Shown piece after piece: positions 55,195 to 63,077 of a DNA stretch of 64,000 bases. Numbering within the stretch: position 1 is the stretch's first letter; every line of letters starts with the position of its first letter. The stretch is from contig NZ_VITH01000005.1 in assembly GCF_007827815.1 (NCBI RefSeq), positions 1-64,000 of the forward strand. Direction: 5' to 3'. Below the pieces are notes generated by a model. That model had not been told where the DNA came from. It did not search any database and saw only the letters and a list, made by a program, of their open reading frames with translations. The translations under genes and the position numbers were made by a program. The stretch is from Azospirillum brasilense (lineage in GTDB: Bacteria > Pseudomonadota > Alphaproteobacteria > Azospirillales > Azospirillaceae).

Positions 55195-56706
55195 ATGCCG
55201 AACCGCCAGAGGCGCGCCGCGCTCGCCATCACCATGGGAGCGGTTCTCGGGCTGGCCGGTGCGCTGGCCGCCGGTCCGGTCCTCGCGCAGGCTGCCCTCC
55301 GGACCGACTTGGTGGTCGGGATGCGGCTGGAGCCGCCGCACCTCGACCCCACGGCGGGCGCGGCGGCGGCGATCGACGAGGTGACCTATGCCAACCTGTT
55401 CGAGCCGCTGACCCGCATCGACGCCGAAGGCAAGGTGGTGCCGGGCCTCGCCGAAAAATGGGAGGTGTCGGCGGATGGGCTGACCTACACCTTCCACCTG
55501 CGCAAGGGAGCGAAGTTCCACGACGGCACGGACGCCGATTCGGCGGACGTCAAGTTCTCGCTCGACCGCGCGCGTGGCGCCGAGTCGGTCAACGCGCAGA
55601 AGGGCTATTTCGCGGCCATCGCCGGGGTCGAGGCGCCGGACGCGCGGACCGTGGTGGTCACCCTGTCGCGGCCGGACGGGCTGTTCCTCTTCCACATGGC
55701 GTCGGGCGACGCCGCCATCGTCGCGCCGGAGTCGGCGGGCGCCAACAAGCAGACCCCGGTCGGCACCGGCCCCTTCAAGTTCGAGCGCTGGGTGGCCGGC
55801 GACCGGGTGGTGCTGGTGCGCAACCCCGACTATGACGGGCCGAAGCCGGCGCTGGAGCGCGTCACCTTCCGCTTCATCAGCGACCCGGCGGCCCAGGTCG
55901 CCGCGCTGAAGGCCGGCGACATCGACAGCTTCCCGCAGTTCGACACCTACGAGGCGCTGCCCCAGTTCCGCGACGACGGGGCCTTCACCGTCATGGTCGG
56001 CACGACGGAGGGGGAGACGATCCTCGGCACCAACAACGCCCGCAAGCCCTTCGACGACGTGCGGGTGCGCCGGGCCCTGGCCCACGCCATCGACCGCAAG
56101 ACGTTGATCGACGGGGTTCTGTTCGGCAACGGGGCGGCCATCGGCAGCCACTTCCCGCCGCACCGCGCCGGCTACGTCGACCTGACCGGCCTCTACCCCT
56201 ACGACCCGGACAAGGCCAAGGCGCTGCTCGCCGAGGCCGGCCTTCCGGACGGGTTCGCGACGACGCTGCGCCTGCCGCCGCCGATCTACGCCCGCCGCTC
56301 CGGCGAGCTGATCGCCGCCATGCTGGCCGAGGTCGGCGTCCGCGTGACGGTCGAGCCGATGGAATGGGCGCCCTGGCTGGAGAAGGTGTTCAAGGGCAAG
56401 GATTACGACCTGACCCTGATCGCCCACACGGAGCCGCTGGACATCGACATCTACGGGCGCCCCGACTACTACTTCAACTACCAAAGCGAGCGCTTCAACG
56501 CCGTGGGGGCGGAGTTGGACCGCACCCAGGACAGCGCCAAGCGCAACGCCCTCTATGGCGAGCAGCAGCGCATCCTGGCCGAGGACGCGGTGAACGGCTT
56601 CCTCTTCATGCTTCCCTCGGCCACCGTGCAGAAGTCGGCGGTGCAGGGCATGTGGGTCAACCGCCCGATCCAGGCCAACGACGTGACGGGCGTCCGGTGG
56701 AAGTGA
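55195..56706 (+). CDS. ABC transporter substrate-binding protein, peptide/nickel type
   Basis: A 503-residue SBP_bac_5 protein. A signal peptide (ALAITMGAVLGLAGALAAGPVLAQ) is followed by the characteristic start LVVGMRLEPPHLDPTAGAAA, then FEPLTRIDAEGKVVPGLAEK, WEVSADGLTYTFHLRKGAKF and GTGPFKFERWVAGDRVVLVR. It binds an oligopeptide, opine or similar ligand in the periplasm for the two permeases that follow. The gene is 100 nt after the creatininase gene. GGGGGA precedes the ATG. Confidence 0.93.
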   Translation: MPNRQRRAALAITMGAVLGLAGALAAGPVLAQAALRTDLVVGMRLEPPHLDPTAGAAAAIDEVTYANLFEPLTRIDAEGKVVPGLAEKWEVSADGLTYTFHLRKGAKFHDGTDADSADVKFSLDRARGAESVNAQKGYFAAIAGVEAPDARTVVVTLSRPDGLFLFHMASGDAAIVAPESAGANKQTPVGTGPFKFERWVAGDRVVLVRNPDYDGPKPALERVTFRFISDPAAQVAALKAGDIDSFPQFDTYEALPQFRDDGAFTVMVGTTEGETILGTNNARKPFDDVRVRRALAHAIDRKTLIDGVLFGNGAAIGSHFPPHRAGYVDLTGLYPYDPDKAKALLAEAGLPDGFATTLRLPPPIYARRSGELIAAMLAEVGVRVTVEPMEWAPWLEKVFKGKDYDLTLIAHTEPLDIDIYGRPDYYFNYQSERFNAVGAELDRTQDSAKRNALYGEQQRILAEDAVNGFLFMLPSATVQKSAVQGMWVNRPIQANDVTGVRWK

Positions 56707-56746
56707 CCCGGCGCGGCCGGACCGGACCCGGCGGGGGCTGACCCGG

Positions 56747-57694
56747 GTGCTCGCCTTCCTGGTGCGCCGTCTGCTCACCCTGGCGCTGACGGCGTGGCTG
56801 GCCACGCTGGTGGTCTTCGCCGTGCTGGAGGCGATCCCCGGCGACCCCGCCCTGGTCATGCTCGGCACCAGCGCGCAGCCGGAGGCGGTGGCCGCCCTGC
56901 GTGCCCAGATGGGGCTCGACCGGCCCTGGCCCGTCCGCTACGCCGGCTGGGTGGGCGGCATGCTGCACGGGGATTTCGGGACCAGCCTGACCTACGCGCG
57001 CCCGGTCGCCGGGCTGGTCGCCGACCGGCTGGCCATCACCCTGCCGCTGGCCGGGCTGGCGCTGATCCTGTCGGCAGGCATCGCCATCCCGCTCGGCCTG
57101 TTCGCCGCCGGGCGGCAGGGCCGGGCCGGGGACTGGGCGGTCATGGCCTTCGGGCAGATGGGCATCGCGGTGCCCGGCTTCTGGTTCGCCATCCTGTTGA
57201 TTTTGCTGTTCTCCGTTCGGCTGGGCTGGTTCTCCGCCGGCGGCTTTCCGGGGTGGGAGGCCGGGGCGGGGCCGGCGCTGAAGGCGCTCCTGCTGCCCGC
57301 CGTGGCGCTGGCCTTGCCGGAGGCGGCGATCCTGGCGCGCATCACCCGCACCGCGGCGCTCGACACGCTGCGCGAGGAGTATGTGCGCACGGCGGTCGCC
57401 AAGGGCTTGCCGCGCCGCGTGGTCCTGCGCCGCCACGTGCTGCCCAACGCGCTGATCCCCGTCGCCACCATCCTCGGCCTGCAATTCTCCTTCCTGGTCG
57501 CCGGGGCGGTGGTGGTGGAGAACGTCTTCACCCTGCCGGGGCTGGGCCGGCTGCTCTATCAGGCCATCGGCCAGCACGACCTGATCGTGGTGCAGAGCGT
57601 CGTCGTGCTGCTGGCGGTGACGGTGGTGACGGTCAACGCGCTGGTCGACATCGCCTGCGCGGCCATCGACCCGCGCCCGCGGGTGACGGCATGA
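56747..57694 (+). CDS. ABC transporter permease, DppB type
   Basis: A 315-residue permease with six spans. The N-terminus LAFLVRRLLTLALTAWLATL, the IPGDP motif, the MGLDRPWPVRYAGWVGGMLH block, HGDFGTSL and the coupling loop EYVRTAVAKGLPRRVVLRRH, VLPNALIPVAT are all typical of DppB/GsiC. The GTG start is 40 nt after the binding-protein gene. The stop overlaps the next start (ATGA). Confidence 0.93.
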   Translation: MLAFLVRRLLTLALTAWLATLVVFAVLEAIPGDPALVMLGTSAQPEAVAALRAQMGLDRPWPVRYAGWVGGMLHGDFGTSLTYARPVAGLVADRLAITLPLAGLALILSAGIAIPLGLFAAGRQGRAGDWAVMAFGQMGIAVPGFWFAILLILLFSVRLGWFSAGGFPGWEAGAGPALKALLLPAVALALPEAAILARITRTAALDTLREEYVRTAVAKGLPRRVVLRRHVLPNALIPVATILGLQFSFLVAGAVVVENVFTLPGLGRLLYQAIGQHDLIVVQSVVVLLAVTVVTVNALVDIACAAIDPRPRVTA

Positions 57695-58536
57695 GAGGGT
57701 TCGTGAGACGGCTTAGGCGCCTGCCGGTCAGCCTGCTGCTGGGCGGGCTGCTCACCGCGCTGGTGGTCGGGGCGGCGCTGCTGTCGCTGGCCTGGACGCC
57801 CTTCCCGGCGGAGCAGGTGCGGGTGGTCGCCCGGCTGCGCCCGCCGGGGCCGGTCCATTGGCTGGGCACCGACCATTTCGGGCGCGATGTGCTGTCGATG
57901 ATCCTGGTCGGCGCCCGCAACTCGCTGGCCGTCGGGGCGGCGGCGGTGGCGCTGGGCGCCCTGCTGGGCGTGCCGCTGGGGCTGGCCGCCTCCGCCTGGG
58001 GACGCTGGGGGGACGAGGCGGTGGCCCGGCTGGGCGACCTGCTGTTCGCCTTTCCCGCGGTGCTGACGGCGATCCTGCTGACGGCGGCGCTGGGGGCGGG
58101 GGCGGTGAACGTCGTGCTGGCGCTCGGCCTGTTCAACGCCGCGGTCTTCGCGCGGGTGGCGCGCGGGGCGGCGCTGGCAGTCTGGCGGCGGGACTTCGTG
58201 CGGGCGGCGCTGGCGCTGGGGCGCGGGCCGCTGTCGGTGACGCTGGTCCATGTGCTGCCCAACATCGCCGGGGTGGTGATCGTCCAGGGGACGGTGCTGT
58301 TCGCCGTGGCGGTGCTGAACGAGGCGGCGCTGAGCTATCTGGGGCTGGGCATCCAGCCGCCCTCGCCGTCCTGGGGCAAGATGCTGGGCGACGCGCAGAC
58401 CTTTCTGTTCACCTCCCCCCTCCAGGCGATCTTTCCCGGGGCGGCCATCGCGGTGACGGTGCTGGGGCTGAACCTGCTGGGCGACGGGCTGCGCGACGCG
58501 CTCGACCCACGCCACCGCTCGGCGGGGCTGCTGTAG
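57691..58536 (+). CDS. ABC transporter permease, DppC type
   Basis: A 281-residue permease: LGTDHFGRDVLSMILVGARN, the GDLLFAFPAVLTAILL block and the coupling loop RDFVRAALALGRGPLSVTLV, HVLPNIAGVVI are DppC-typical, with NEAALSYLGLGIQPPSPSWG near the C-terminus. The operon ends here: no ATP-binding proteins follow, and instead there is a perfect inverted repeat immediately after the stop codon. ATPases must come from elsewhere; the only peptide-type ATPase in the window (32343) looks degenerate. Confidence 0.93.
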   Translation: MRGFVRRLRRLPVSLLLGGLLTALVVGAALLSLAWTPFPAEQVRVVARLRPPGPVHWLGTDHFGRDVLSMILVGARNSLAVGAAAVALGALLGVPLGLAASAWGRWGDEAVARLGDLLFAFPAVLTAILLTAALGAGAVNVVLALGLFNAAVFARVARGAALAVWRRDFVRAALALGRGPLSVTLVHVLPNIAGVVIVQGTVLFAVAVLNEAALSYLGLGIQPPSPSWGKMLGDAQTFLFTSPLQAIFPGAAIAVTVLGLNLLGDGLRDALDPRHRSAGLL

Positions 58537-58569
58537 ACTTGACACAAGACGCTTGGGCTTGTGTCAAGT
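58537..58569. terminator. Perfect 12-bp inverted repeat after the permease operon
   Basis: ACTTGACACAAG and CTTGTGTCAAGT flank a 9-nt loop, starting at the base after the TAG stop. It lacks a T-tract, so it is either a factor-dependent terminator/mRNA-stabilising hairpin or an operator site. It is not a member of the GC-rich repeat family. Confidence 0.55.
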
Positions 58570-58589
58570 GTCAAGCGGGTGGGAGTTGT

Positions 58590-58708
58590 CCCCTCTCCCC
58601 TCCGGGGAGAGGGTTAGGGTGAGGGGGATGCGCGTAGCGGTACGTTCGGCACAAGCGCAACCCCCTCACCCGGCCCTCCGGGCCACCCTCTCCCCAGAGG
58701 GTAGAGGG
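58590..58708. repeat. Palindromic intergenic element (subfamily C), 119 bp
   Basis: Opens with CCCTCTCCCC-TCC-GGGGAGAGGG, then GGTTAGGGTGAGGGGG, the core ATGCGCGTAGCGGTACGTTC followed by GGCACAAGCGCA, and CCCCCTCACCC with an ending CCCTCTCCCCAGAGGGTAGAGGG. The core matches 14281-14320 closely. It lies between convergent permease and gpt genes. Confidence 0.85.
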
Positions 58709-58714
58709 CAATTT

Positions 58715-59215
58715 TCAGGCGCCGCGGTGCTGCTTGGCGATCGGCTGGGAGAATTGCAGCTCGATGTCCCACGGAAAGTGGATCCAGGTGTCCTGGCTCA
58801 CCTCGGTGATGAAGGTGTCGACCAGCGGACGCCCCAGCGGCTTGGCGTAGACGGTGGCGAAATGCGCCTTGGGCAGCATCTTGCGCACGACCACCGCGGT
58901 TTTGCCGGTGTCGACGAGGTCATCGATGATCAGCCAGCCCTCGCCGTCCCCGGCGTTGGCGCCCTCCACGCCCTTCAGCACCATCGCCTCGCGCTGGTTC
59001 TGGTGGTCGTAGCTGGAGACGCAGACGGTGTCGATCATGCGCAGTTCCAACTCGCGCGCGATGATGGCCGCCGGGACGAGACCGCCACGGGTGATGGCGA
59101 TGATGCCCTTCCACGGGCCCTTGTCGATCAGGCGCCAGGCCAACGCCTTGGCGTTGCGGTGAAGCTCCTCCCAGGACACCGGGAAGTGCTTGTTGAACGG
59201 AACGGCTTCTGGCAC
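58715..59215 (-). CDS. gpt: Xanthine-guanine phosphoribosyltransferase
   Basis: A 166-residue type I PRTase for purine salvage. The PRPP-binding loop is [14 protein letters not shown], and [35 protein letters not shown] and the C-terminal [16 protein letters not shown] are typical of bacterial Gpt. I choose the GTG at 59215 because GGAG lies about 10 nt upstream and the length equals that of E. coli Gpt plus a short tail; a TTG 14 codons upstream is less likely. It is divergent from tRNA-Arg. Confidence 0.93.
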   Translation of the reverse strand: MPEAVPFNKHFPVSWEELHRNAKALAWRLIDKGPWKGIIAITRGGLVPAAIIARELELRMIDTVCVSSYDHQNQREAMVLKGVEGANAGDGEGWLIIDDLVDTGKTAVVVRKMLPKAHFATVYAKPLGRPLVDTFITEVSQDTWIHFPWDIELQFSQPIAKQHRGA

Positions 59216-59303
59216 GGCTATGGACTCCGAAAGAAACGTGCGCCGCTTATACCGCAAGCCCCACCGCCGGGCAATCGACCGCGTGAAAAGGCGAAAAAAG
59301 GTC

Positions 59304-59332
59304 TTGCAGCCCGAAACCCTTTTGAGTAAGTT
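59304..59332 (+). promoter_or_regulatory. Probable promoter of tRNA-Arg
   Basis: TTGCAG (59304-59309) and TAAGTT (59327-59332) are separated by 17 nt. Transcription would start near 59339, about 47 nt before the tRNA. Confidence 0.6.
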
Positions 59333-59385
59333 GCGCGCCTCGACGACGGACGGTCACCGCCGCCGCCGGGAAGACAAACAGGAAT

Positions 59386-59462
59386 GCGCCCGTAGCTCAG
59401 CTGGATAGAGCACCAGACTACGAATCTGGGGGTCAGGAGTTCGAATCTCTTCGGGCGCGCCA
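59386..59462 (+). tRNA. tRNA-Arg (anticodon ACG)
   Basis: A complete cloverleaf: acceptor stem GCGCCCG pairing CGGGCGC, D-arm GCTCAGCTGGATAGAGC, anticodon stem CCAGA/TCTGG with loop CTACGAA (ACG), T-arm with GTTCGAATC, discriminator G and encoded CCA. It reads CGN arginine codons after A-to-I editing. A strong terminator follows at 59484. Confidence 0.97.
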
Positions 59463-59483
59463 TTCCTTCCAGTCTGCACAAGA

Positions 59484-59507
59484 AAGCCGCCCTTGGGCGG
59501 CTTTTCT
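59484..59507 (+). terminator. Rho-independent terminator after tRNA-Arg
   Basis: AAGCCGCCC-TT-GGGCGGCTT forms a perfect stem that runs into TTTTCT. It starts 22 nt after the tRNA. The minus-strand small gene at 59540 converges on it. Confidence 0.92.
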
Positions 59508-59539
59508 GCTTTCTGGACTCTGCCTGGCGAAGGTTTCCC

Positions 59540-59719
59540 TCAGCCGTTTTTCTTTTTCCGCGTGGTGCGCTTCGGCTTGGGCGGTTTGGTTATGGCGTTG
59601 AACAGGGCGGTCTGGTTGCGCCGGGCGGCGGCGCCGAACACGCCGCTCCAGAAACCGATGGCCTGGCTGGCCGTCCGGTTGGCCATGGACAGCCAGAGGC
59701 TTTGCGGTGTCCCCTTCAT
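59540..59719 (-). CDS. 59-residue basic protein, function unknown
   Basis: A short gene with a very strong ribosome binding site (AAGGGGGAAGC before the ATG). The product starts MKGTPQSLWLSMANRTASQA, has a central amphipathic part (IGFWSGVFGAAARRNQTALF) and a lysine/arginine-rich end (KPKRTTRKKKNG). The amphipathic helix plus basic tail resembles the ends of phasins or nucleoid-binding peptides, but no family can be named. It ends in front of the tRNA-Arg terminator. Confidence 0.6.
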   Translation of the reverse strand: MKGTPQSLWLSMANRTASQAIGFWSGVFGAAARRNQTALFNAITKPPKPKRTTRKKKNG

Positions 59720-59782
59720 GCTTCCCCCTTTTTGAAGGCCCTGCCGATGAATTTCGGCCCGGGTGGTAACAGCGCGGCGCGG

Positions 59783-59989
59783 TCAAACTCCCGCGACGAT
59801 CGCGCGGCGATGGCGGACCCGCGTCCATGACATGGTCAGGCCGACCCGCTCGGCGCAGCCATAGTGCCAGGGACGGTTCTCGGCATCGCCGGCCCAATGC
59901 GGTTCCCCGGCCCGCAAAGGTTTCCCGCAATGGCAACAGGTGGGTGGCGCGGGAAGACGTGCGGCGTCCCGTTTCGTCAGCTGGTTCAT
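59783..59989 (-). CDS. 68-residue cysteine-containing protein, function unknown
   Basis: The product (MNQLTKRDAARLPAPPTCCH...) has CCHCGKPLRAGEPHW, then HYGCAERV, a spacing that suits a small zinc ribbon or LIM-like knuckle. The ribosome site is weak, so the start is uncertain; an ATG four codons earlier (60001) is possible. It may be a real small zinc-binding protein or a chance frame; codon usage is compatible with the genome. Confidence 0.5.
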   Translation of the reverse strand: MNQLTKRDAARLPAPPTCCHCGKPLRAGEPHWAGDAENRPWHYGCAERVGLTMSWTRVRHRRAIVAGV

Positions 59990-60392
59990 AGGGCATCTCA
60001 TCCAGAGCGTCTTATTCCAGGAGGCGTCTCAGGCACGGCGTTTCGGGAAGGCACGGCGTCGAGAGCGTGTGAGAGCATGTGTTTTCTTGGGCGTGTCATC
60101 TTGCGGTGCGAAGAATGACCGCCTCACCGTCCCGGTGAAACGTCGCAAAGGTGAAATGCCCATGGGGTGCCCCCGACCACAGGGGTATGCCCATGGTCAG
60201 GCCATAGGTCGCGAGATCGTTGGCATTAAACGCTTTTTGCCCTTATCGCGAATCGGTCCTGCGGGGCGGTCCGCCCACTCTTGATCACACCCCGATTCAC
60301 AGCCGGTTAACCATCCGCGCCTAGCGTCCGCCCCCTTTCGCCGCGGCTTTCTGCTGCGGCGCAGCATTTTCCGAAGGGTGAAGGCGTTATCC
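59990..60392. other. Gene-free region of about 400 nt
   Basis: No credible protein gene. It contains imperfectly repeated TGCCCATGG boxes (near 60157 and 60187) around GGGGTGCCCCCGACC and CAGGGGTATGCCC, and less GC-rich DNA. It presumably holds promoters for the genes on both sides; a small RNA cannot be excluded. Confidence 0.5.
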
Positions 60393-60944
60393 ATGGTTTT
60401 CCTGTTGCACTACCTGCCGTCCCTGTCGCTGGTCGCGGTGAGCGGACTCGCCGGTCTGGCGTTGGGCGTCCTGTCCACGCTGCTTCAGGACCGGCGGGCG
60501 ATCCTGACCGCGCAGGCCGGGGCCGGCGCGCTGTTCGTCCTCCACTTTTTCGCCCTGGGTGCCCACACGGGCACGCTGATGTGCGCGCTTGGCCTCGTGC
60601 AGATGGCCGCCGCCTATCCGGACCGGCGGCCGCGCTGGCTGCGCGTTCTGTTCGCCCTGACCGTCCCGGCGGCGCTGGCCGTCGCGGCGGCGACGTGGCA
60701 GGGGCCGATGTCCGCCCTGTCGGCGGCGGGCTTCGTCCTGGGCACCATCGGGCGCTGGCAGAGCCGGGTCGGGCGGATGCGGCTGTTCTTCCTGTCCTCG
60801 ACGGTGGTCGGGGCCGGCCACAACGCGCTGGCCGGTTCGGCCTTCGGGCTGGCGTCGGACGCGATGACCCTGTCCGGCCATCTGCTCGCCCTCTGGCGCG
60901 CCCGCCCGGCGGTTCGCCGGCGGTCGGCGTTGGCGCTTCACTGA
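60393..60944 (+). CDS. YgjV-family inner-membrane protein
   Basis: A 183-residue protein with about six hydrophobic segments and the YgjV/Imp pattern: LGVLSTLLQDRRAILTAQAG, GALFVLHFFALGAHTGTLMC and AAYPDRRPRWLRVLFALTVP. Its function is unknown. AAGG lies 8 nt before the chosen ATG; a GTG five codons upstream has no usable ribosome site. It ends just before a strong hairpin. Confidence 0.8.
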   Translation: MVFLLHYLPSLSLVAVSGLAGLALGVLSTLLQDRRAILTAQAGAGALFVLHFFALGAHTGTLMCALGLVQMAAAYPDRRPRWLRVLFALTVPAALAVAAATWQGPMSALSAAGFVLGTIGRWQSRVGRMRLFFLSSTVVGAGHNALAGSAFGLASDAMTLSGHLLALWRARPAVRRRSALALH

Positions 60945-60950
60945 AAAAGG

Positions 60951-60984
60951 AAACCGCGCCGGGGGCGGTGCCCCGGCGCGGTTT
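60951..60984. terminator. Bidirectional terminator between convergent genes
   Basis: AAACCGCGCCGGGG and CCCCGGCGCGGTTT form a perfect 14-bp stem with a 6-nt loop. On the minus strand it is followed by CCTTTTT, on the plus strand by CGCAG after the stem's own TTT. It serves the YgjV-type gene and the DUF892 gene. Confidence 0.9.
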
Positions 60985-61004
60985 CGCAGACGCGTTGACG
61001 CTAC

Positions 61005-61044
61005 CGCTTCTCTGTTGAGGTTAGCGCTTCTCTGTTGAGGTTAG
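61005..61044. repeat. Perfect 20-bp tandem duplication at a gene end
   Basis: CGCTTCTCTGTTGAGGTTAG occurs twice in direct succession (61005-61024, 61025-61044). The duplication includes the TAA stop codon of the DUF892 gene and follows its last codons. It looks like a recent replication slip. Confidence 0.95.
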
Positions 61045-61556
61045 CGCTTCGCTTCGGCGGTGCCGGCGGTTTCGCGGCGCTCCAGATAGGTCTTGGTGAG
61101 CTGCGGCAGGCGCTGTTCCAGCCACGCGGCCATTTCCAGCTCCTCGTCCAGGCTCGGCTGCAGCATCCGGGCGATCTCCGGTTCCCCGGCCTGCTCCGCG
61201 GCGGAGATCAGGGCGCGGTAGTTGGCGATCTCGAAATGCTCGAAGGAATAGTCGAAGATCGACGCCTTCACGATCTCGTCCGACGCCACGACACCGGACA
61301 GCGATTGGGCGTTGCCGATCAGCATGGCGACGCCGGTCTTGATGGCCGAGGTGTCGGTGCCCAGGCGCTGCAGGCACTGCTTCAGCCGGTCGGCCTGCCG
61401 GTTCGACACCTCGATGTGCTCCTGCACCTTGGCGAGGACGTCCGGGTAGTTCTTGATGCGCTCCGCCTGCCGCTCCAGCATCTCGACCGCCTGGCTCTCC
61501 ATGGCGTGGGCGTCGCGGAGCCAGTCGATCAGGGTCTCCTTGGTGGTGTTGGCCAC
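61041..61556 (-). CDS. DUF892 ferritin-like protein (YciE/YciF type)
   Basis: A 171-residue four-helix-bundle protein. The start ETLIDWLRDAHAMESQAVEM and internal YSFEHFEIANYRALI, SLDEELEMAAWLEQRLPQLT are typical of the YciE/YciF stress-induced family, whose members have a di-iron-like fold and respond to osmotic or stationary stress. I choose GTG at 61556 with GAGAGGAC just upstream. It is convergent with YgjV. The next gene to the right encodes another helix-bundle protein. Confidence 0.88.
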   Translation of the reverse strand: MANTTKETLIDWLRDAHAMESQAVEMLERQAERIKNYPDVLAKVQEHIEVSNRQADRLKQCLQRLGTDTSAIKTGVAMLIGNAQSLSGVVASDEIVKASIFDYSFEHFEIANYRALISAAEQAGEPEIARMLQPSLDEELEMAAWLEQRLPQLTKTYLERRETAGTAEAKR

Positions 61557-61746
61557 AGGTCCTCTCCCTCGTTGCGTTATCGGACAGTCCATTGGGGATG
61601 GACCGACAACAGGCGGAGCAGTGGTTCGTCACCATCGGACGATGCGGACCAACCCAAGCGGAGCACCCTTCGGATGCATCGAGGAACCTTCACCGGAGCG
61701 GCAGGTTTTCAAGTGGTTGGGCAGCCTGCCAGGGGAGGAACCGGCC

Positions 61747-62214
61747 ATGTCGGCAAATGAACCGGCCGTGATGGGAAAAGACCAGATCGTCGACACCCTC
61801 AACGATCTGATCCGCATCGTCGAGGACAGCCACGAAGCCTATCGTCAGGCCGCTGAGGCTTTGGAAGACGAGGATTTGAAGGCCCTGTTCAACGATCTGG
61901 CCGCCCAACGCGGCGCCATCGTGCGCGAGGTGCAGCGCCTCGTCGCCGAACAGGGCGGGGCGCCGGACATGGGCGGCACCGTGATGGGCGGCGCCCACCG
62001 CTTCTTTCTGGAGCTGAAGACCAACGTCCTGGGCCACGACCGCGAGGCGATCCTCGCCGAGGTGCAGCGCGGCGAGGGCGAATGCGTCCGTGCCTACGAG
62101 GAGGCCCTGGCCAAGGAGCTTCCCCTGCCGATCACCGCGGTGGCGGTGCAGCATCTCGACCGCATCCGCGCCGACCGCGACCGCATGACGCTGCTGCGCG
62201 GCACCCCGGCCTGA
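61747..62214 (+). CDS. PA2169/DUF2383-type four-helix-bundle protein
   Basis: A 155-residue helical protein (QIVDTLNDLIRIVEDSHEAY, QAAEALEDEDLKALFNDLAA and later HRFFLELKTNVLGHDREAIL, EVQRGEGECVRAYEEAL) that fits the PA2169/DUF2383 family, predicted to be ferritin-like and often stress-induced. GGGGAGGA lies about 8 nt before the ATG. It is divergent from the DUF892 gene, so the two may share stress promoters in the 190 nt between them. Confidence 0.85.
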   Translation: MSANEPAVMGKDQIVDTLNDLIRIVEDSHEAYRQAAEALEDEDLKALFNDLAAQRGAIVREVQRLVAEQGGAPDMGGTVMGGAHRFFLELKTNVLGHDREAILAEVQRGEGECVRAYEEALAKELPLPITAVAVQHLDRIRADRDRMTLLRGTPA

Positions 62215-62238
62215 CGCCGGAAAACACGCGAGGGACGG

Positions 62239-62445
62239 TTACTCCGCGGCGGCGGCCTGACGCTTCTCCAGATCGGCCAGCAGGGCGCGCTTCTGGTCGG
62301 CGTTCATGTGCTTCCAGCCGCGGATCTCCTCCAGCGTGCGCAGGCAGCCGATGCAATAGGCGCGGTCGGCGGTCAGCTTGCACACGCTGACGCAGGGAGA
62401 CGGGACGATGGCGGCGGGGTCGGTTTGCGGAAGTCCGTCGGTCAT
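62239..62445 (-). CDS. DUF1289 family small cysteine-rich protein
   Basis: A 68-residue protein with the DUF1289 pattern PCVSVCKLTADRAYCIGCLR, a four-cysteine metal- or cluster-binding site, followed by TLEEIRGWKHMNADQKRAL. Function is unknown. The ATG at 62445 gives the normal length of the family. Confidence 0.88.
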   Translation of the reverse strand: MTDGLPQTDPAAIVPSPCVSVCKLTADRAYCIGCLRTLEEIRGWKHMNADQKRALLADLEKRQAAAAE

Positions 62446-62543
62446 ACCAAAGGCCAAAAGGAAACGGGACGGCACTGGGCCGTCCCGTCCTTACCATCCG
62501 CTAGCGTCCGGTCTCAATCCCAAAGGCCTTTTGCCCGATCGTT

Positions 62544-63077
62544 TCAGTCGGAGATGTTGGGCGGATCGGGATCGTCCGACCAGTCGTCCTTCGGGGCCGG
62601 GTAGCGCTCCAGCCACTTGCGGACCAGGGCGACGTGGCCGGCCTCCTCCTCCGCGAACTCGCGGGCGAGGCGGGCGACCTCCGGGTCCTTCGTCTCGGCG
62701 GCGACCGAGGCGTAGTAGTTGTTGCCCTGATGCTCGCTCAACAGCGCCATCTTCAGCGCGTGGTGCGGTTTCATCAGGTAATGGGCGTTCTCGAAGGCCG
62801 CGGACTCCGGGGACTCGGTGGTGGCGTCCCACTGGAATTCCCAGGGGGCGACCTTGGGCAGCGCGCCGAACTCCCGGGCGATCTGCTTCACCTCTTCGGC
62901 GTGTTTGGCCGAGTAGGTGGACAGATCGCGGAACAGCTTGGCGACCTCCACATTGTTGTGGGCCTCCATGCTGTCGGCCAGCTCGGTGTAGCGCTCCGCC
63001 GCCTCGATCTCCAGGGCCAGCGCGTGGGCGAGGAACAGGCCGACGTTGGCGGCCCCGTTCAGCACTTTCGTCTTCAT
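62544..63077 (-). CDS. Ferritin-like (rubrerythrin-type) protein coupled to korB
   Basis: A 177-residue four-helix-bundle protein with paired carboxylate/histidine motifs of a di-iron site: ALEIEAAERYTELADSM, SAKHAEEVKQIAREF, SEHQGNNYYASVAAET and EFAEEEAGHVALVRKWLE. There is no C-terminal rubredoxin domain. It likely reduces peroxide or stores iron. Its ATG overlaps the korB stop (ATGA), so it is translated with the 2-oxoacid:ferredoxin oxidoreductase, an oxygen-sensitive Fe-S enzyme it may protect. The final NISD tail is acidic. Confidence 0.85.
   Translation of the reverse strand: MKTKVLNGAANVGLFLAHALALEIEAAERYTELADSMEAHNNVEVAKLFRDLSTYSAKHAEEVKQIAREFGALPKVAPWEFQWDATTESPESAAFENAHYLMKPHHALKMALLSEHQGNNYYASVAAETKDPEVARLAREFAEEEAGHVALVRKWLERYPAPKDDWSDDPDPPNISD

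Noticed and set aside
59216..59257. A 14-codon N-terminal extension of gpt from TTG
   Set aside because: There is no ribosome site before the TTG, while the GTG at 59215 has GGAG upstream and gives the normal protein length.
59386..59462. tRNA-Arg as an integration site with an island behind it
   Set aside because: I looked for a repeat of the tRNA 3' end in the following few kb and for an integrase gene and found neither.
61005..61044. CRISPR array
   Set aside because: Only two adjacent copies without spacers; it is a tandem duplication.
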